Part shown: piece after piece, positions 32,609-40,759 of the stretch
Numbering within the stretch: position 1 is the first letter of the stretch
How the letters are laid out: each line of letters opens with the position of its first letter
Source: Paraconexibacter antarcticus
GTDB taxonomy: Bacteria; Actinomycetota; Thermoleophilia; Solirubrobacterales; Solirubrobacteraceae
Length of the DNA: 64,000 bases
Direction: 5' to 3'
Assembly: GCF_024220175.1 (NCBI RefSeq)
Contig: NZ_CP098502.1
Span: forward strand, 4,840,514-4,904,513
The notes under the pieces: model-generated
Seen by the model: only the letters and a program-made list of their open reading frames with translations
The model's database searches: none
What the model was told of the DNA's origin: nothing
Program-made: the position numbers and the translations under genes

Positions 32609-33979
32609 ATGTCGTTGCGCACCCAGTTCCCGTCCGATGCCGTCTGCCGGACGCAGATGCGGCTGGCCCGCGACGGCGTCGTCTCGCCCGAGATGCGGCG
32701 CGTCGCCGAGCGCGAGGAGCTCCCGGCCGAGACGATCCGCGCCGAGGTCGCCCGCGGCCGGATGATCATCCCGGCGAACGTCCACCACACCGCCCTGGAC
32801 CCGATGGCCATCGGCCTGAAGGCACGGGTGAAGATCAACGCGAACATCGGCAGCTCCCCGACGACCTCGTCCCTGGACGAGGAGGTCGAGAAGCTCGCGC
32901 TGTCGGAGCGCTGGGGCGCCGACACGGTCATGGACCTCTCGACCGGCAAGCGCATCGACGAAACCCGCAAGGCCATCCTCGCCGTCGCGACCGTCCCGAT
33001 CGGCACCGTCCCGATCTACCAGGCGATCGAGCAGGTGAAGGCGGCGGAGGACCTCACCGGCGACGTGCTGCTGCAGGTCATCGAGCACCAGGCGCGACAG
33101 GGCGTGGACTACATGACGATCCACGCCGGCGTGCGCCTGGAGCACCTGCCGCTCTGCCGCCACCGCGTCACCGGGATCGTCTCCCGCGGCGGCGGACTGC
33201 TCGCGCGCTGGATGGTCCACCACCGCCAGGAGAACCCGCTCTACACGCGCTTCGACGAGATCCTCGAGATCTGCCGCGCGCACGACGTCACGATCTCGCT
33301 CGGCGACGGGCTGCGGCCGGGCTCGATCGCGGACGCGTCGGACGCCGCGCAGTTCGCCGAGCTCGAGACCCTCGGCGAGCTCACCGAGCGGGCCTGGGCC
33401 CGCGACGTGCAGGTCATGGTCGAGGGCCCGGGACACGTCCCCCTCGACCAGCTCGAGGCGAACGTCCGCCTGCAGCAGGACGTCTGCCACCAGGCGCCGT
33501 TCTACACGCTCGGCCCGCTCGTCACCGACATCGCGCCGGGGTACGACCACATCACGAGCGCGATCGGCGCGGCGATCGTCGGCTGGCACGGCGTGTCGAT
33601 GCTCTGCTACGTCACCCCGAAGGAACACCTCGGCCTGCCCGACGCCGAGGACGTCAAGCAGGGCATGATCGCCTACCGGATCGCCGCCCACGCGGCCGAC
33701 CTCGCGCGCGGCTCGGCGCGCGCCCACGCCCACGACCGAGCGCTCTCCGAGGCGCGCTTCGCGTTCGACTGGAACCGCCAGTTCGACCTCGCGATCGACC
33801 CCGACACCGCCCGCGCGATGCACGACGAGACCCTCCCCCAGGACCACTTCAAGACCGCCGAGTTCTGCTCGATGTGCGGGCCGAAGTTCTGCCCCATGCA
33901 CAACTTCCGCGACGTCGACTGGGACGCCGTCGGCGCCGTGATCGCCGAGCGCAAGGCCGCGCGCGCCCAGACAGGGTGA
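32609..33979 (+). CDS. thiC: Phosphomethylpyrimidine synthase ThiC
   Basis: A 456-residue radical-SAM-type enzyme that converts aminoimidazole ribotide to hydroxymethylpyrimidine phosphate in thiamin synthesis. Family stretches are KINANIGSSPTTSSLDEEVE, MDLSTGKRIDETR, DYMTIHAGV, SRGGGLLARWM and VEGPGHVPLDQ. The C-terminal CxxCxxxxC cluster motif is CSMCGPKFC. Length is typical of the short ThiC without the long N-terminal extension. It is preceded by a TPP riboswitch and is transcribed alone. No other thiamin gene is visible in the window. Confidence 0.97.
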   Translation: MSLRTQFPSDAVCRTQMRLARDGVVSPEMRRVAEREELPAETIRAEVARGRMIIPANVHHTALDPMAIGLKARVKINANIGSSPTTSSLDEEVEKLALSERWGADTVMDLSTGKRIDETRKAILAVATVPIGTVPIYQAIEQVKAAEDLTGDVLLQVIEHQARQGVDYMTIHAGVRLEHLPLCRHRVTGIVSRGGGLLARWMVHHRQENPLYTRFDEILEICRAHDVTISLGDGLRPGSIADASDAAQFAELETLGELTERAWARDVQVMVEGPGHVPLDQLEANVRLQQDVCHQAPFYTLGPLVTDIAPGYDHITSAIGAAIVGWHGVSMLCYVTPKEHLGLPDAEDVKQGMIAYRIAAHAADLARGSARAHAHDRALSEARFAFDWNRQFDLAIDPDTARAMHDETLPQDHFKTAEFCSMCGPKFCPMHNFRDVDWDAVGAVIAERKAARAQTG

Positions 33980-34273
33980 ACGCACCGAGCGACAAGTGGC
34001 GCCACCTCCACGCGGTACCGGTGATCAACGACGGTCCGCCTGTTGATGACCGCGCGCTTTGACAGCGGCCACATGGTGCCCGACGTTCATCGCTCGCTCG
34101 ACCACGCGCTTGGTCAGCCGCGAGAGCAGACCGCCCGGGCCACCTCTACTCTGGGCCGCGGCGAGGAGGCTCGGCGAGCGCCTCGCCGACGAGCAACTGG
34201 CCCCGCGTCGGGACGCCCAGCGGGCACTTCCTCATCCTGCATTCGCTTTGGCGACGTTAGAGCTCCTTCTTGG

Positions 34274-36265
34274 TCACGCCGGCACAAAGGATCGGACTTT
34301 CTCCGTTCGCGTGGCGGGTCGTACCCGTGGGTTGCCGAGGTAGGTGATCGTCACCGCCGGGTAGGCGGCAGGGCCTCGCAGTCTGTGCGGGAGCGGACGA
34401 TCCAGCCGGAGGCGTCCATTCGTCACCCGGGTGGTGAAGTGGAGCGTCTGGCGTCCGACCTTCAAGATGATGAAGACCGGGTCGGTGTTAGCCAGAGGCG
34501 TGATCGTGCTGAGCAGCTGAAGCCGGCCAAGGCGGAGTCTCGCGTGACGGACCCGGAGCGCTGCGGGTTGACGGCTGGGTGCCGGACCCAGCTTGTCTCC
34601 GGCGGGAGGCAGGGTGGCGGACGGTGGGGTGAGCGTGGTCGGGGAATCCGATGGCGTCGTCGGCGTGGCGAGCACGGGCTCAGTGGGGGCGGGCGTTGAC
34701 GGTGAGGATGGGGCGGGGCTGGTGAGGGTCGGCAGGGTAGGGGTGGTGAAGGTTTGGTCTTCGCCGAAGACCGGCCCGCTACCGGTGTCCAGGGCGGCGC
34801 GAAAATGGTAGGTCGTGGCCGGCAGCAGGTCTACGACCAGGGCAGCGATCTGGTGGGTGCCGGCGTCTGCTCCGACCGTCTGAGGCGTTGTCCTCAGGCC
34901 GTAGGCGGTCGTGGTGCCGTAGTCAAAGAAGGCGCTGGTCGGCGTGCCGTCGGGGTCGACGGTCGCATTCGCGGTCGCCGAGTACGGTCCGATCAAGCTG
35001 GCCGGCTGCGTCGCCACCTTCGGTGCCGGTGTCGGTGTCGGTGTCGGTGCTCCGTAGATGGTGCCGACGCCGGTGGGGCCGTCGTAGCCGGCGGCCGCGC
35101 TGCAGAGGTAGGTGAGGGTGCAGGTGCCGTTGGATCCGGTGAGGACGTTGGTGTAGGTCCGCAGATGCCCGTACGGGTAGCCCAGGGTCGCGGCAGTTGG
35201 CCCGATCAGCGCGTCATACGCGGCGACGATCGGGGCGGCGGCGCTCGTGCCTCCAAAGACCATCCATCCACCGGCGCCGGCATAGGTGAAGCTGTCATAG
35301 ACGGCAACTCCGGTTTGCGGGTCAGCGACGGCAGACACGTCGGCGACGGTGCGGCCGGCACATCCCGTGTCGGTCTGCCAGGTGGGCTTGGGGATGTATG
35401 CCGAGCAGCCGCTCCCCGCGCCGGTCCACGCTGTTTCGTTCCACCCGCGAGTCGAGCCGGTGTCGCGGACCAGCTGCGTGCCGCCGACCGCGGTCACGTG
35501 GGCAGAGGCGGCGGGAAACTGGACGCCGTAGCCACTGTCGCCGGAGCTGGCGGTGATGGCGATGCCGGGGTGGTCGTAGTGCGCGTCGTCGGCGAGCTCG
35601 CCGGAGTACTCATCGCCCCCGTAGCTGTTTGTGATCTGGGTGGCGCCGAGCGTCGCGGCGCGGTCGACTGCGGCCCCGATGTTGCGCATGCTGGCCGAGT
35701 CGGCTTCGACGAGCAGGATGTGGCAGCTCGGGCAGATCGCGGAGACCATGTCGAGGTCCAGCGAGATCTCTTGCGCCCATGAAGCGTCCGGGGCAGGGTA
35801 GGCGCTCGTGCCTCGCTGGTTGACCTTGGTGAAGCACCCGTTGGTGCTTGTGCATGGGAGGAGCCCGAAGCGGGCGCGGTAGGTCGCCAGGTCGGCCTCT
35901 GCGTTCGGGTCGTCGTACGCGTCGACGATCGCGACGGTCTGGCTGCTGCCAGAGGCAGAGGACAGCGTGCTCAGGCCGTAGGCTGCCTGCAGGTCACCGG
36001 GCCCGTACCCCGCCGGGGCGGAGGTCACCAGCGGCACGGCCGACTCGTTCGTGACCACATCCGCATCGCAGCGGACGAACCCGCGGGCTGCCGCCCCGCA
36101 TACCGGCCGATGCGAGCGGGCGGTGGTGGTGGCCGCATCGACCTGCGCAGGGTGGATGCCGCTGACCGTCAGAGCGACGAGGACGACCATGACCATCCTC
36201 CACCACGCACCAGCGGGACCGCGCTCGCTTGACCGAACGTGAAGAAGAAAAGGCACAGTGCGCAT
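34274..36265 (-). CDS. Sedolisin-like (S53) secreted protease with FN3-like C-terminal region
   Basis: A 663-residue paralogue of the protease at 30935. Signal peptide at about residues 20-45. Catalytic motifs are AQEISLDLDM (Glu, Asp), SSGDSGYG (oxyanion Asp) and FGGTSAAAPI (Ser). After residue about 415 a PTPTPTPAP linker leads into a fibronectin-III-like domain (YSATANATVDPDGTPTSAFF, LLPATTYHFRAAL), a Pro/Thr-rich stretch and a final beta-rich domain. The extra domains may bind substrate or the wall. Its start lies about 110 bases inside no other gene, and the two proteases flank thiC. Confidence 0.83.
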   Translation of the reverse strand: MRTVPFLLHVRSSERGPAGAWWRMVMVVLVALTVSGIHPAQVDAATTTARSHRPVCGAAARGFVRCDADVVTNESAVPLVTSAPAGYGPGDLQAAYGLSTLSSASGSSQTVAIVDAYDDPNAEADLATYRARFGLLPCTSTNGCFTKVNQRGTSAYPAPDASWAQEISLDLDMVSAICPSCHILLVEADSASMRNIGAAVDRAATLGATQITNSYGGDEYSGELADDAHYDHPGIAITASSGDSGYGVQFPAASAHVTAVGGTQLVRDTGSTRGWNETAWTGAGSGCSAYIPKPTWQTDTGCAGRTVADVSAVADPQTGVAVYDSFTYAGAGGWMVFGGTSAAAPIVAAYDALIGPTAATLGYPYGHLRTYTNVLTGSNGTCTLTYLCSAAAGYDGPTGVGTIYGAPTPTPTPAPKVATQPASLIGPYSATANATVDPDGTPTSAFFDYGTTTAYGLRTTPQTVGADAGTHQIAALVVDLLPATTYHFRAALDTGSGPVFGEDQTFTTPTLPTLTSPAPSSPSTPAPTEPVLATPTTPSDSPTTLTPPSATLPPAGDKLGPAPSRQPAALRVRHARLRLGRLQLLSTITPLANTDPVFIILKVGRQTLHFTTRVTNGRLRLDRPLPHRLRGPAAYPAVTITYLGNPRVRPATRTEKVRSFVPA

Positions 36266-36424
36266 CCACCACGCCTATCGGCGGCAGGCGCCCTGTGCGA
36301 CTCATCCCTGCCCGCGAGTAGACAAAAGCGGAGGACCGGGATCCCCAGTTTTGTCGGACAGAGGTGGCCGGGTTCAGGTGGGCGGCACCGACCGTGACGA
36401 CACGGCCGGTGCGGGGTGGTGTGG

Positions 36425-37450
36425 TCACGCGACGAGCCGCCGGTAGAGGGCCTCGTACGCGTCGACCATCCGCTTCAGGTCGAACCGTGCCTGGACCCGT
36501 TCGCGGATCAAGCGCCGGTCGAGGGCCAGCGCGGCTGGGACGTGGGCCACCAGTTGCTCCCAGTCCTCCGCGACGAAGCCGGTGACGCCGTGCTCGACGA
36601 CCTCGGGGACGGCGCCGCGGGCGGTGCCGAGGACGGGCGTGCCGCAGGCCATCGCCTCGATCATCACGAGGCCGAACGGCTCGGGGTAGGTGATCGGGAA
36701 GAGCAGCGCGGCGGCGCCGGCGAGCAGCTGGTCGCGGGTCGCGTGGTCAACCGGGCCGACCCACTGGACGCGGTCGCCGTCCAAGTGCGGCTCGAGGCCG
36801 TGAGCCTCACCCTCCACCTCGGGTCCGGCGAGGATGATCGGCATCCCGGCCGCCCGCGCGATCCGGATCGCGTCCAGGGGCCCCTTGTCGGGCAGCAGCC
36901 GCCCGAGGAACAGGAGGTACTCCCCGACGACGGGGGAGAACGGGAAGGCGTCCACTTCGATGCCGTGCGGGATCACCGTCACGTCCAGACCGGCGCCGAG
37001 CGCGGACCGGTGGTGCTCGGAGGCGGCCGTGAGGTGGGCGGTCGGGGTGCGGCGCTGCGCCTCCCGGACCTCGGGGGAGGAGTCCACGTGCTGCGTCTCG
37101 ACGAACGGGACGCCGGTGAGGCGGGCGAACGGGAGCGCGAAGTGCAGATCGTGGGCGTGGATGACGTCGTGCTCGTGCGCGTGCGCGAAGGCGGCGGCGG
37201 CGTTGATGCTCTCGGCGAACCGCCAGTCCCACAGGCGCTCGTCCTTCTCGTAGCCGAACGGGCGCTCGGCGCGCAGCCGCGCCGTCGTCTCCGAGTCCCC
37301 TGTCGCGTAGAGCGTGACGTCGTGGCCGCGGCGGACGAGGCCGTCGCAGAGCGCGCCGACGAGTTGCTCGATCGAGTCGCCCGCGCCGCGCCTGACGGGC
37401 TGGGCCACGGGGGCGATCAGGGCGATCCGCAGGCGACGCCCGTCAGGCAT
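36425..37450 (-). CDS. Glycosyltransferase family 4
   Basis: A 341-residue GT-B glycosyltransferase. The N-terminal half shows IALIAPVAQPVRRGAGDSIE and HAHDLHFALPFA, with an acceptor-side loop. The C-terminal nucleotide-sugar half shows FLGRLLPDKGPLDAIRIA and the EX7E motif PEPFGLVMIEAMACGTPV. The start ATG 37450 lies 8 bases inside the remnant ABC gene that precedes it. A role in glycan or glycolipid synthesis is expected, but donor and acceptor are unknown. Confidence 0.9.
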   Translation of the reverse strand: MPDGRRLRIALIAPVAQPVRRGAGDSIEQLVGALCDGLVRRGHDVTLYATGDSETTARLRAERPFGYEKDERLWDWRFAESINAAAAFAHAHEHDVIHAHDLHFALPFARLTGVPFVETQHVDSSPEVREAQRRTPTAHLTAASEHHRSALGAGLDVTVIPHGIEVDAFPFSPVVGEYLLFLGRLLPDKGPLDAIRIARAAGMPIILAGPEVEGEAHGLEPHLDGDRVQWVGPVDHATRDQLLAGAAALLFPITYPEPFGLVMIEAMACGTPVLGTARGAVPEVVEHGVTGFVAEDWEQLVAHVPAALALDRRLIRERVQARFDLKRMVDAYEALYRRLVA

Positions 37451-37812
37451 CGGCGCCGCCTGGGGTCGTGTCCGCGACGCGCGAGAGCGCGTCGTGGTCG
37501 GCGATGTCCATCTGGCGGTTGTAGAGCGACGCGTAGAACCCGTCGCTGGCCAGTAGCTCCCCGTCGGCAAACGGGCCCTGCAGCACCATCGCCACCTGAC
37601 GGCGCAGGGACCGGTGGCGCATCTCCCACAGGTCGACGCCGGCCATCGGGATGCGGCCGCTCGCCGGGTCGAAGAAACGGACGAGGAGGTTCACCATCAT
37701 TGCCTTGCCGACGCCGGTCGGCCCGACGATCGCGACCGTCTCACCCGCAGACCCGGTGGCCGGCCTTGTAGGAGAAGCTCAGACCCACGGCAGCAAATCG
37801 GATCGCACCTTC
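37443..37812 (-). pseudogene. Decayed ABC-exporter ATP-binding domain
   Basis: Minus-strand codons give AIRFAAVGLSFSYKAGHRV, then after a frame change GETVAIVGPTGVGKAMMVNL (a Walker A with Ala for Thr), RFFDPASGRI and the Q-loop stretch RRQVAMVLQGPFADGE. The text then jumps to ASDGFYASLYNRQ, which is the extreme C terminus of ABC exporters. The signature LSGGQ, Walker B and H-loop are missing. A frameshift plus an internal deletion make this a clear pseudogene. It sits just upstream of the GT4 gene. Confidence 0.75.
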
Positions 37813-38740
37813 ATCGCGCGCGCAGGAGCACGGTGCGCCGTGCCGTCACCGTCGTGCCGTCCAGGGTCCTCGCGCTGAGGGACACGCGGAGGGCCAGGTG
37901 GCCGCCGCGGGTCAGCGCACGGCGGGCGCGCGCGTCCAGCGGGAGGCGCACCGTGAGCGTCGTGACGGGGACGTCGCGGCGGACTGCGGTCGCGACGGTG
38001 CGCCCGCGTCCATCCCGGATGCGCAGGCGCAGCGTGTCCAGCGGTCGCCGCACCGTGACACGGGCCCGTGCAGCCGAGCTCCCGGCCGGCGCGACGGTGA
38101 ACGACGCGATCGCCGCGCCTGTTCCCCGCGCGCCGTTGCTCGAGGTGGACCCGGTACCGCCGATCGTGCCGGTGGCGCCGCTCGCAGTCCCGTTGTTGCC
38201 GCCGCCGCCGCCGCTGCCGCCGCTCGTGCCCGGGCCGGAACCAGTCGGCAGGGCCGGGGGCGGCGGGGGCGGCGCCAGGTCGTAGGAGATGGCGTAGGTC
38301 GGATCGTCGCCGCCCGAGTCCATCGCGATGACGTAGCGGCCCGCCTCCGGAAACGTCCAGTCGAACGTCTCCTCGGAGTAATCGTCGGTCACGGGGCCGC
38401 TACCGGCCCCGCTGCCCTCCCCACCGAGCTGCCCGCCGTGGAGGTCCAGCAGCGACGCGTACACCGGACAGCCGGTGAGGTCGAGGGAGAGACACGGCGA
38501 GACCGTGTTGCGTAGGTCGAACCGGTAGGTCGTCCCCGGCGTCGGGATGTCGAAGAGGAGGTAGTCCACGTCCGTCTCGCTGACAAACCGGCCGTCGTAG
38601 ACCGTCCCGGGCCCGATCGGGCCGTAGCCCGTGGCGATCGTGTCCGCCGGGACGCCGTCGACACCTGCAGCAGCCGGCGCGCTGCTCGCGAGCAGGATAA
38701 GGACAGCGGAGCCGCCCAGCCACCCCCGGGGCAGTCTCAT
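37811..38740 (-). CDS. Secreted hypothetical protein with Gly-rich linker
   Basis: A 309-residue protein with a signal peptide (MRLPRGWLGGSAVLILLASS). A beta-rich domain (about 45-155) follows, with DTIATGYGPIGPGTVYDG, VDYLLFDIPTPGTTYRFDL and FPEAGRYVIAMDSG. It resembles bacterial pre-peptidase C-terminal (PPC-like) domains in pattern. A Pro/Gly/Ser-rich linker precedes a C-terminal Arg/Val-rich beta domain. Its start overlaps the upstream membrane-protein gene by 4 bases (ATGA). Function unknown. Confidence 0.72.
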   Translation of the reverse strand: MRLPRGWLGGSAVLILLASSAPAAAGVDGVPADTIATGYGPIGPGTVYDGRFVSETDVDYLLFDIPTPGTTYRFDLRNTVSPCLSLDLTGCPVYASLLDLHGGQLGGEGSGAGSGPVTDDYSEETFDWTFPEAGRYVIAMDSGGDDPTYAISYDLAPPPPPPALPTGSGPGTSGGSGGGGGNNGTASGATGTIGGTGSTSSNGARGTGAAIASFTVAPAGSSAARARVTVRRPLDTLRLRIRDGRGRTVATAVRRDVPVTTLTVRLPLDARARRALTRGGHLALRVSLSARTLDGTTVTARRTVLLRAR

Positions 38741-39012
38741 GCGGCGCGGCGGCCCGCCAGCACGGCGCGGAGTTCGGCTGGCGCCCCGCGCCCTTGTGCG
38801 GGGCGCGGCGTGACCGAACCCGGCAGCGGAGCCCGAACCTGGCGTGCCAGCCGACTGCGCCGGGAGGCGCGCACCACGGTCGTGACGGTCCCCAAGAGGG
38901 CCGCGGCGCCGCCGCCGAGGATGACCAGCGGGATCAACACCACCACGCTGAGGCCCCAGATCACGGGCCGCAGGAGCTGCTGAAGGGAAGTGAGGCGTAG
39001 AAGACGGGGCAT
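38737..39012 (-). CDS. Small membrane protein, hypothetical
   Basis: A 91-residue protein starting at ATG 39012. One long hydrophobic segment (LLRPVIWGLSVVVLIPLVIL and GGGAAALLGTV) is followed by a basic cytoplasmic-type tail with many Arg. It has no family I recognise. Its stop overlaps the start of the next secreted-protein gene (ATGA), which supports expression as a pair. The open frame extends upstream but without transmembrane or family character. Confidence 0.55.
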   Translation of the reverse strand: MPRLLRLTSLQQLLRPVIWGLSVVVLIPLVILGGGAAALLGTVTTVVRASRRSRLARQVRAPLPGSVTPRPAQGRGAPAELRAVLAGRRAA

Positions 39013-39607
39013 CAAGAAGGAAGGACGGTCGGGGGCACGTGCTGATAACACACGACTTCGGCAAAGGTTGGTCGTACATCCCACGCGGGAAGCTCAGCCA
39101 GCTCCCGACGAGACGACTCGTCCCGTGGCAAGGACTTCCCCACCGTCATCGGCTGGGATTCCGCGCGGCGGTGAAGCCCAGCGGTGGCGCAGATAGTGAC
39201 GTGAGCCCGTGGGATGTGATGAAGCGCCGTGGCCTTCCGCGGAGCGGGCGAGTCTCCAGACGTTCTTCATGTCGACTCTTCGGGAGGGTTCCTCATGCTC
39301 GCAGCCGCGGTGTTCAAGCCGGTCTCGGTCGGGTTGGGCGAGGACCGGTTCGCGTCGACCCGGCGGGCGTTGGGCCACGATCCGAAGCGGCACCGCTGAG
39401 GCGAGCTGCGAACCGCTTGCCGGATGGTCATGAGCGGCTCCGCCGGCGTTGAGGTGCGGGGTGCCGGACGGAGCCGCTCATGGTTACCGCCGCCGCTGAG
39501 AGGCGGGCGGCCGCGCTCGCGGCGTTGCGGGGGTTGCCGCGGAGCGATCGGTGCATCCAGAGGGCTAGCCGAGCGACGTGTGCACACGCGGCCAGCCGCT
39601 CGGGATG
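39013..39607. other. 595-base intergenic region with repeat hairpin and a tiny ORF
   Basis: No established gene is seen. It holds the 39-base repeat copy B within a 14-bp inverted repeat (39429-39482). A plus-strand ORF of 34 codons starts at 39298 (VFKPVSVGLGEDRFASTRRA and a short end) after GGGAGGG. It might be a real small peptide or a remnant. I could not decide. Confidence 0.4.
39429..39482. repeat. Dispersed repeat copy B inside a 14-bp inverted repeat
   Basis: The arms CATGAGCGGCTCCG (39429-39442) and CGGAGCCGCTCATG (39469-39482) are perfect reverse complements. The loop holds the repeat core shared with copy A at 32237. It lies about 125 bases beyond the stop of the minus-strand gene at 39608 and could act as its terminator, or be a small mobile repeat. 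Confidence 0.6.
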
Positions 39608-40516
39608 TCAGCTTACGGGCTTGCCGGTGGGGTGCGACGGCGCCGTGGGCGGGGTCGTCGCCGTCGGCGGGGCCGGGCGGTCGTTGTGCATGGTGCGCGC
39701 GTCCGTGCGGGCGTTCGTCACGATGCTCGTCACGAAGCTGCGGACGGACGCGGGCATGCGGTCGGAGAAGCGGCTGAGGATGTCCGCCAGCGTGCCGTGC
39801 TCGGTGGTGACCGCGTCGTAGGCCTTGGCCAGCCCGGGCTTGGCCGCGTCCGGGGTCGACGCCGCGCCGAGCAGCTCCTTGAGCTTGTCGGCCGCTGTGG
39901 TCTGCCCGGAGACGTCGGGCTTCACCGCAGCGGCGAGCGTCTGCTTGTTGGACGGGGTCACGGCGTCGCTGACCAGCGCCTTGGCGTCGGCGGTGATCTC
40001 ACTGGAGCGATCGGTGGAGAGCGCCTGCACGGCGTGAGCCAGTCCGGACTGCGCCTGCGCGGGAGCGGTGAGCGCGACGGCAGCAAGCACGGCAAGCGCC
40101 TTGTCGCGACCCTTGGTGTCCGCCAGTGCGGCCTGGGCGACCTGGTTCTGCACCGTGCCGTGGGTGCGGGGCAGCAGCGTGGCGAGCTTGACGATGTTCG
40201 TGTCCTGCTGTCCGGCGACGTCGGCCTGCGCGTCGGCCGCGAGGGCACGGTCGGCAGCGGTGCGTGCGGCGTGGCGGGCCTGGGCGGCGGCCGAGCGCGC
40301 CAGGCCCATCTCCTTGCGGCTGGCCGTGAACGCCGCGGTGCCGCGGGTCACGTCGCCGCCCTTGAACAGGGTCAGCGCATGGGTGAGCGCGCTGTCGGCC
40401 TTGGCGGTGTGGCTCGTCGCGGCGTCGACGCCGGTCTGCACGTCGGCGGCCGACGCTGCGGCGGGGACCGCGAGCGCCGCGGCTGCCGCGACGCACATGA
40501 GAGATGACTTGCGCAT
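39608..40516 (-). CDS. Secreted Ala-rich helical protein, hypothetical
   Basis: A 302-residue protein with signal peptide MRKSSLMCVAAAAALAVPAA. An almost entirely helical Ala/Thr/Asp-rich body follows, with no cysteines after the leader, and a Pro/Thr-rich end. The central part may resemble coiled-coil or DUF5667-like exported proteins, but I cannot name the family. AAGGAG lies 5 bases before ATG 40516, which rules out the GTG two codons earlier. It is divergent from the GT2 gene. Confidence 0.72.
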   Translation of the reverse strand: MRKSSLMCVAAAAALAVPAAASAADVQTGVDAATSHTAKADSALTHALTLFKGGDVTRGTAAFTASRKEMGLARSAAAQARHAARTAADRALAADAQADVAGQQDTNIVKLATLLPRTHGTVQNQVAQAALADTKGRDKALAVLAAVALTAPAQAQSGLAHAVQALSTDRSSEITADAKALVSDAVTPSNKQTLAAAVKPDVSGQTTAADKLKELLGAASTPDAAKPGLAKAYDAVTTEHGTLADILSRFSDRMPASVRSFVTSIVTNARTDARTMHNDRPAPPTATTPPTAPSHPTGKPVS

Positions 40517-40759
40517 CTTCACTCCTTGGGGTGGGACTGCGGGTGGACCCTTCTCACCCGGTGCAACACCACAGTGGCGGCAAGGTTGGAACGACTCTGG
40601 CTGCCGTCCGGCAGTTCCGCTGGTGGACGGACGAGGGCTCCGGAATGGGTCCTGACCTTTTGGCGGCCAGTGGTGTTGATGCGGTGGGGCAGCCGAGCTG
40701 GAGCGGGGTCCGCCCGGCGCCCGATGACGCGCGAGATCTCAGTCGATCGGGGGCATTGG

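Noticed and set aside
34059..34273. Possible gene between thiC and the second protease
   Set aside because: A short minus-strand open stretch has coding-like bias, but no start, family or ribosome-binding site could be supported.
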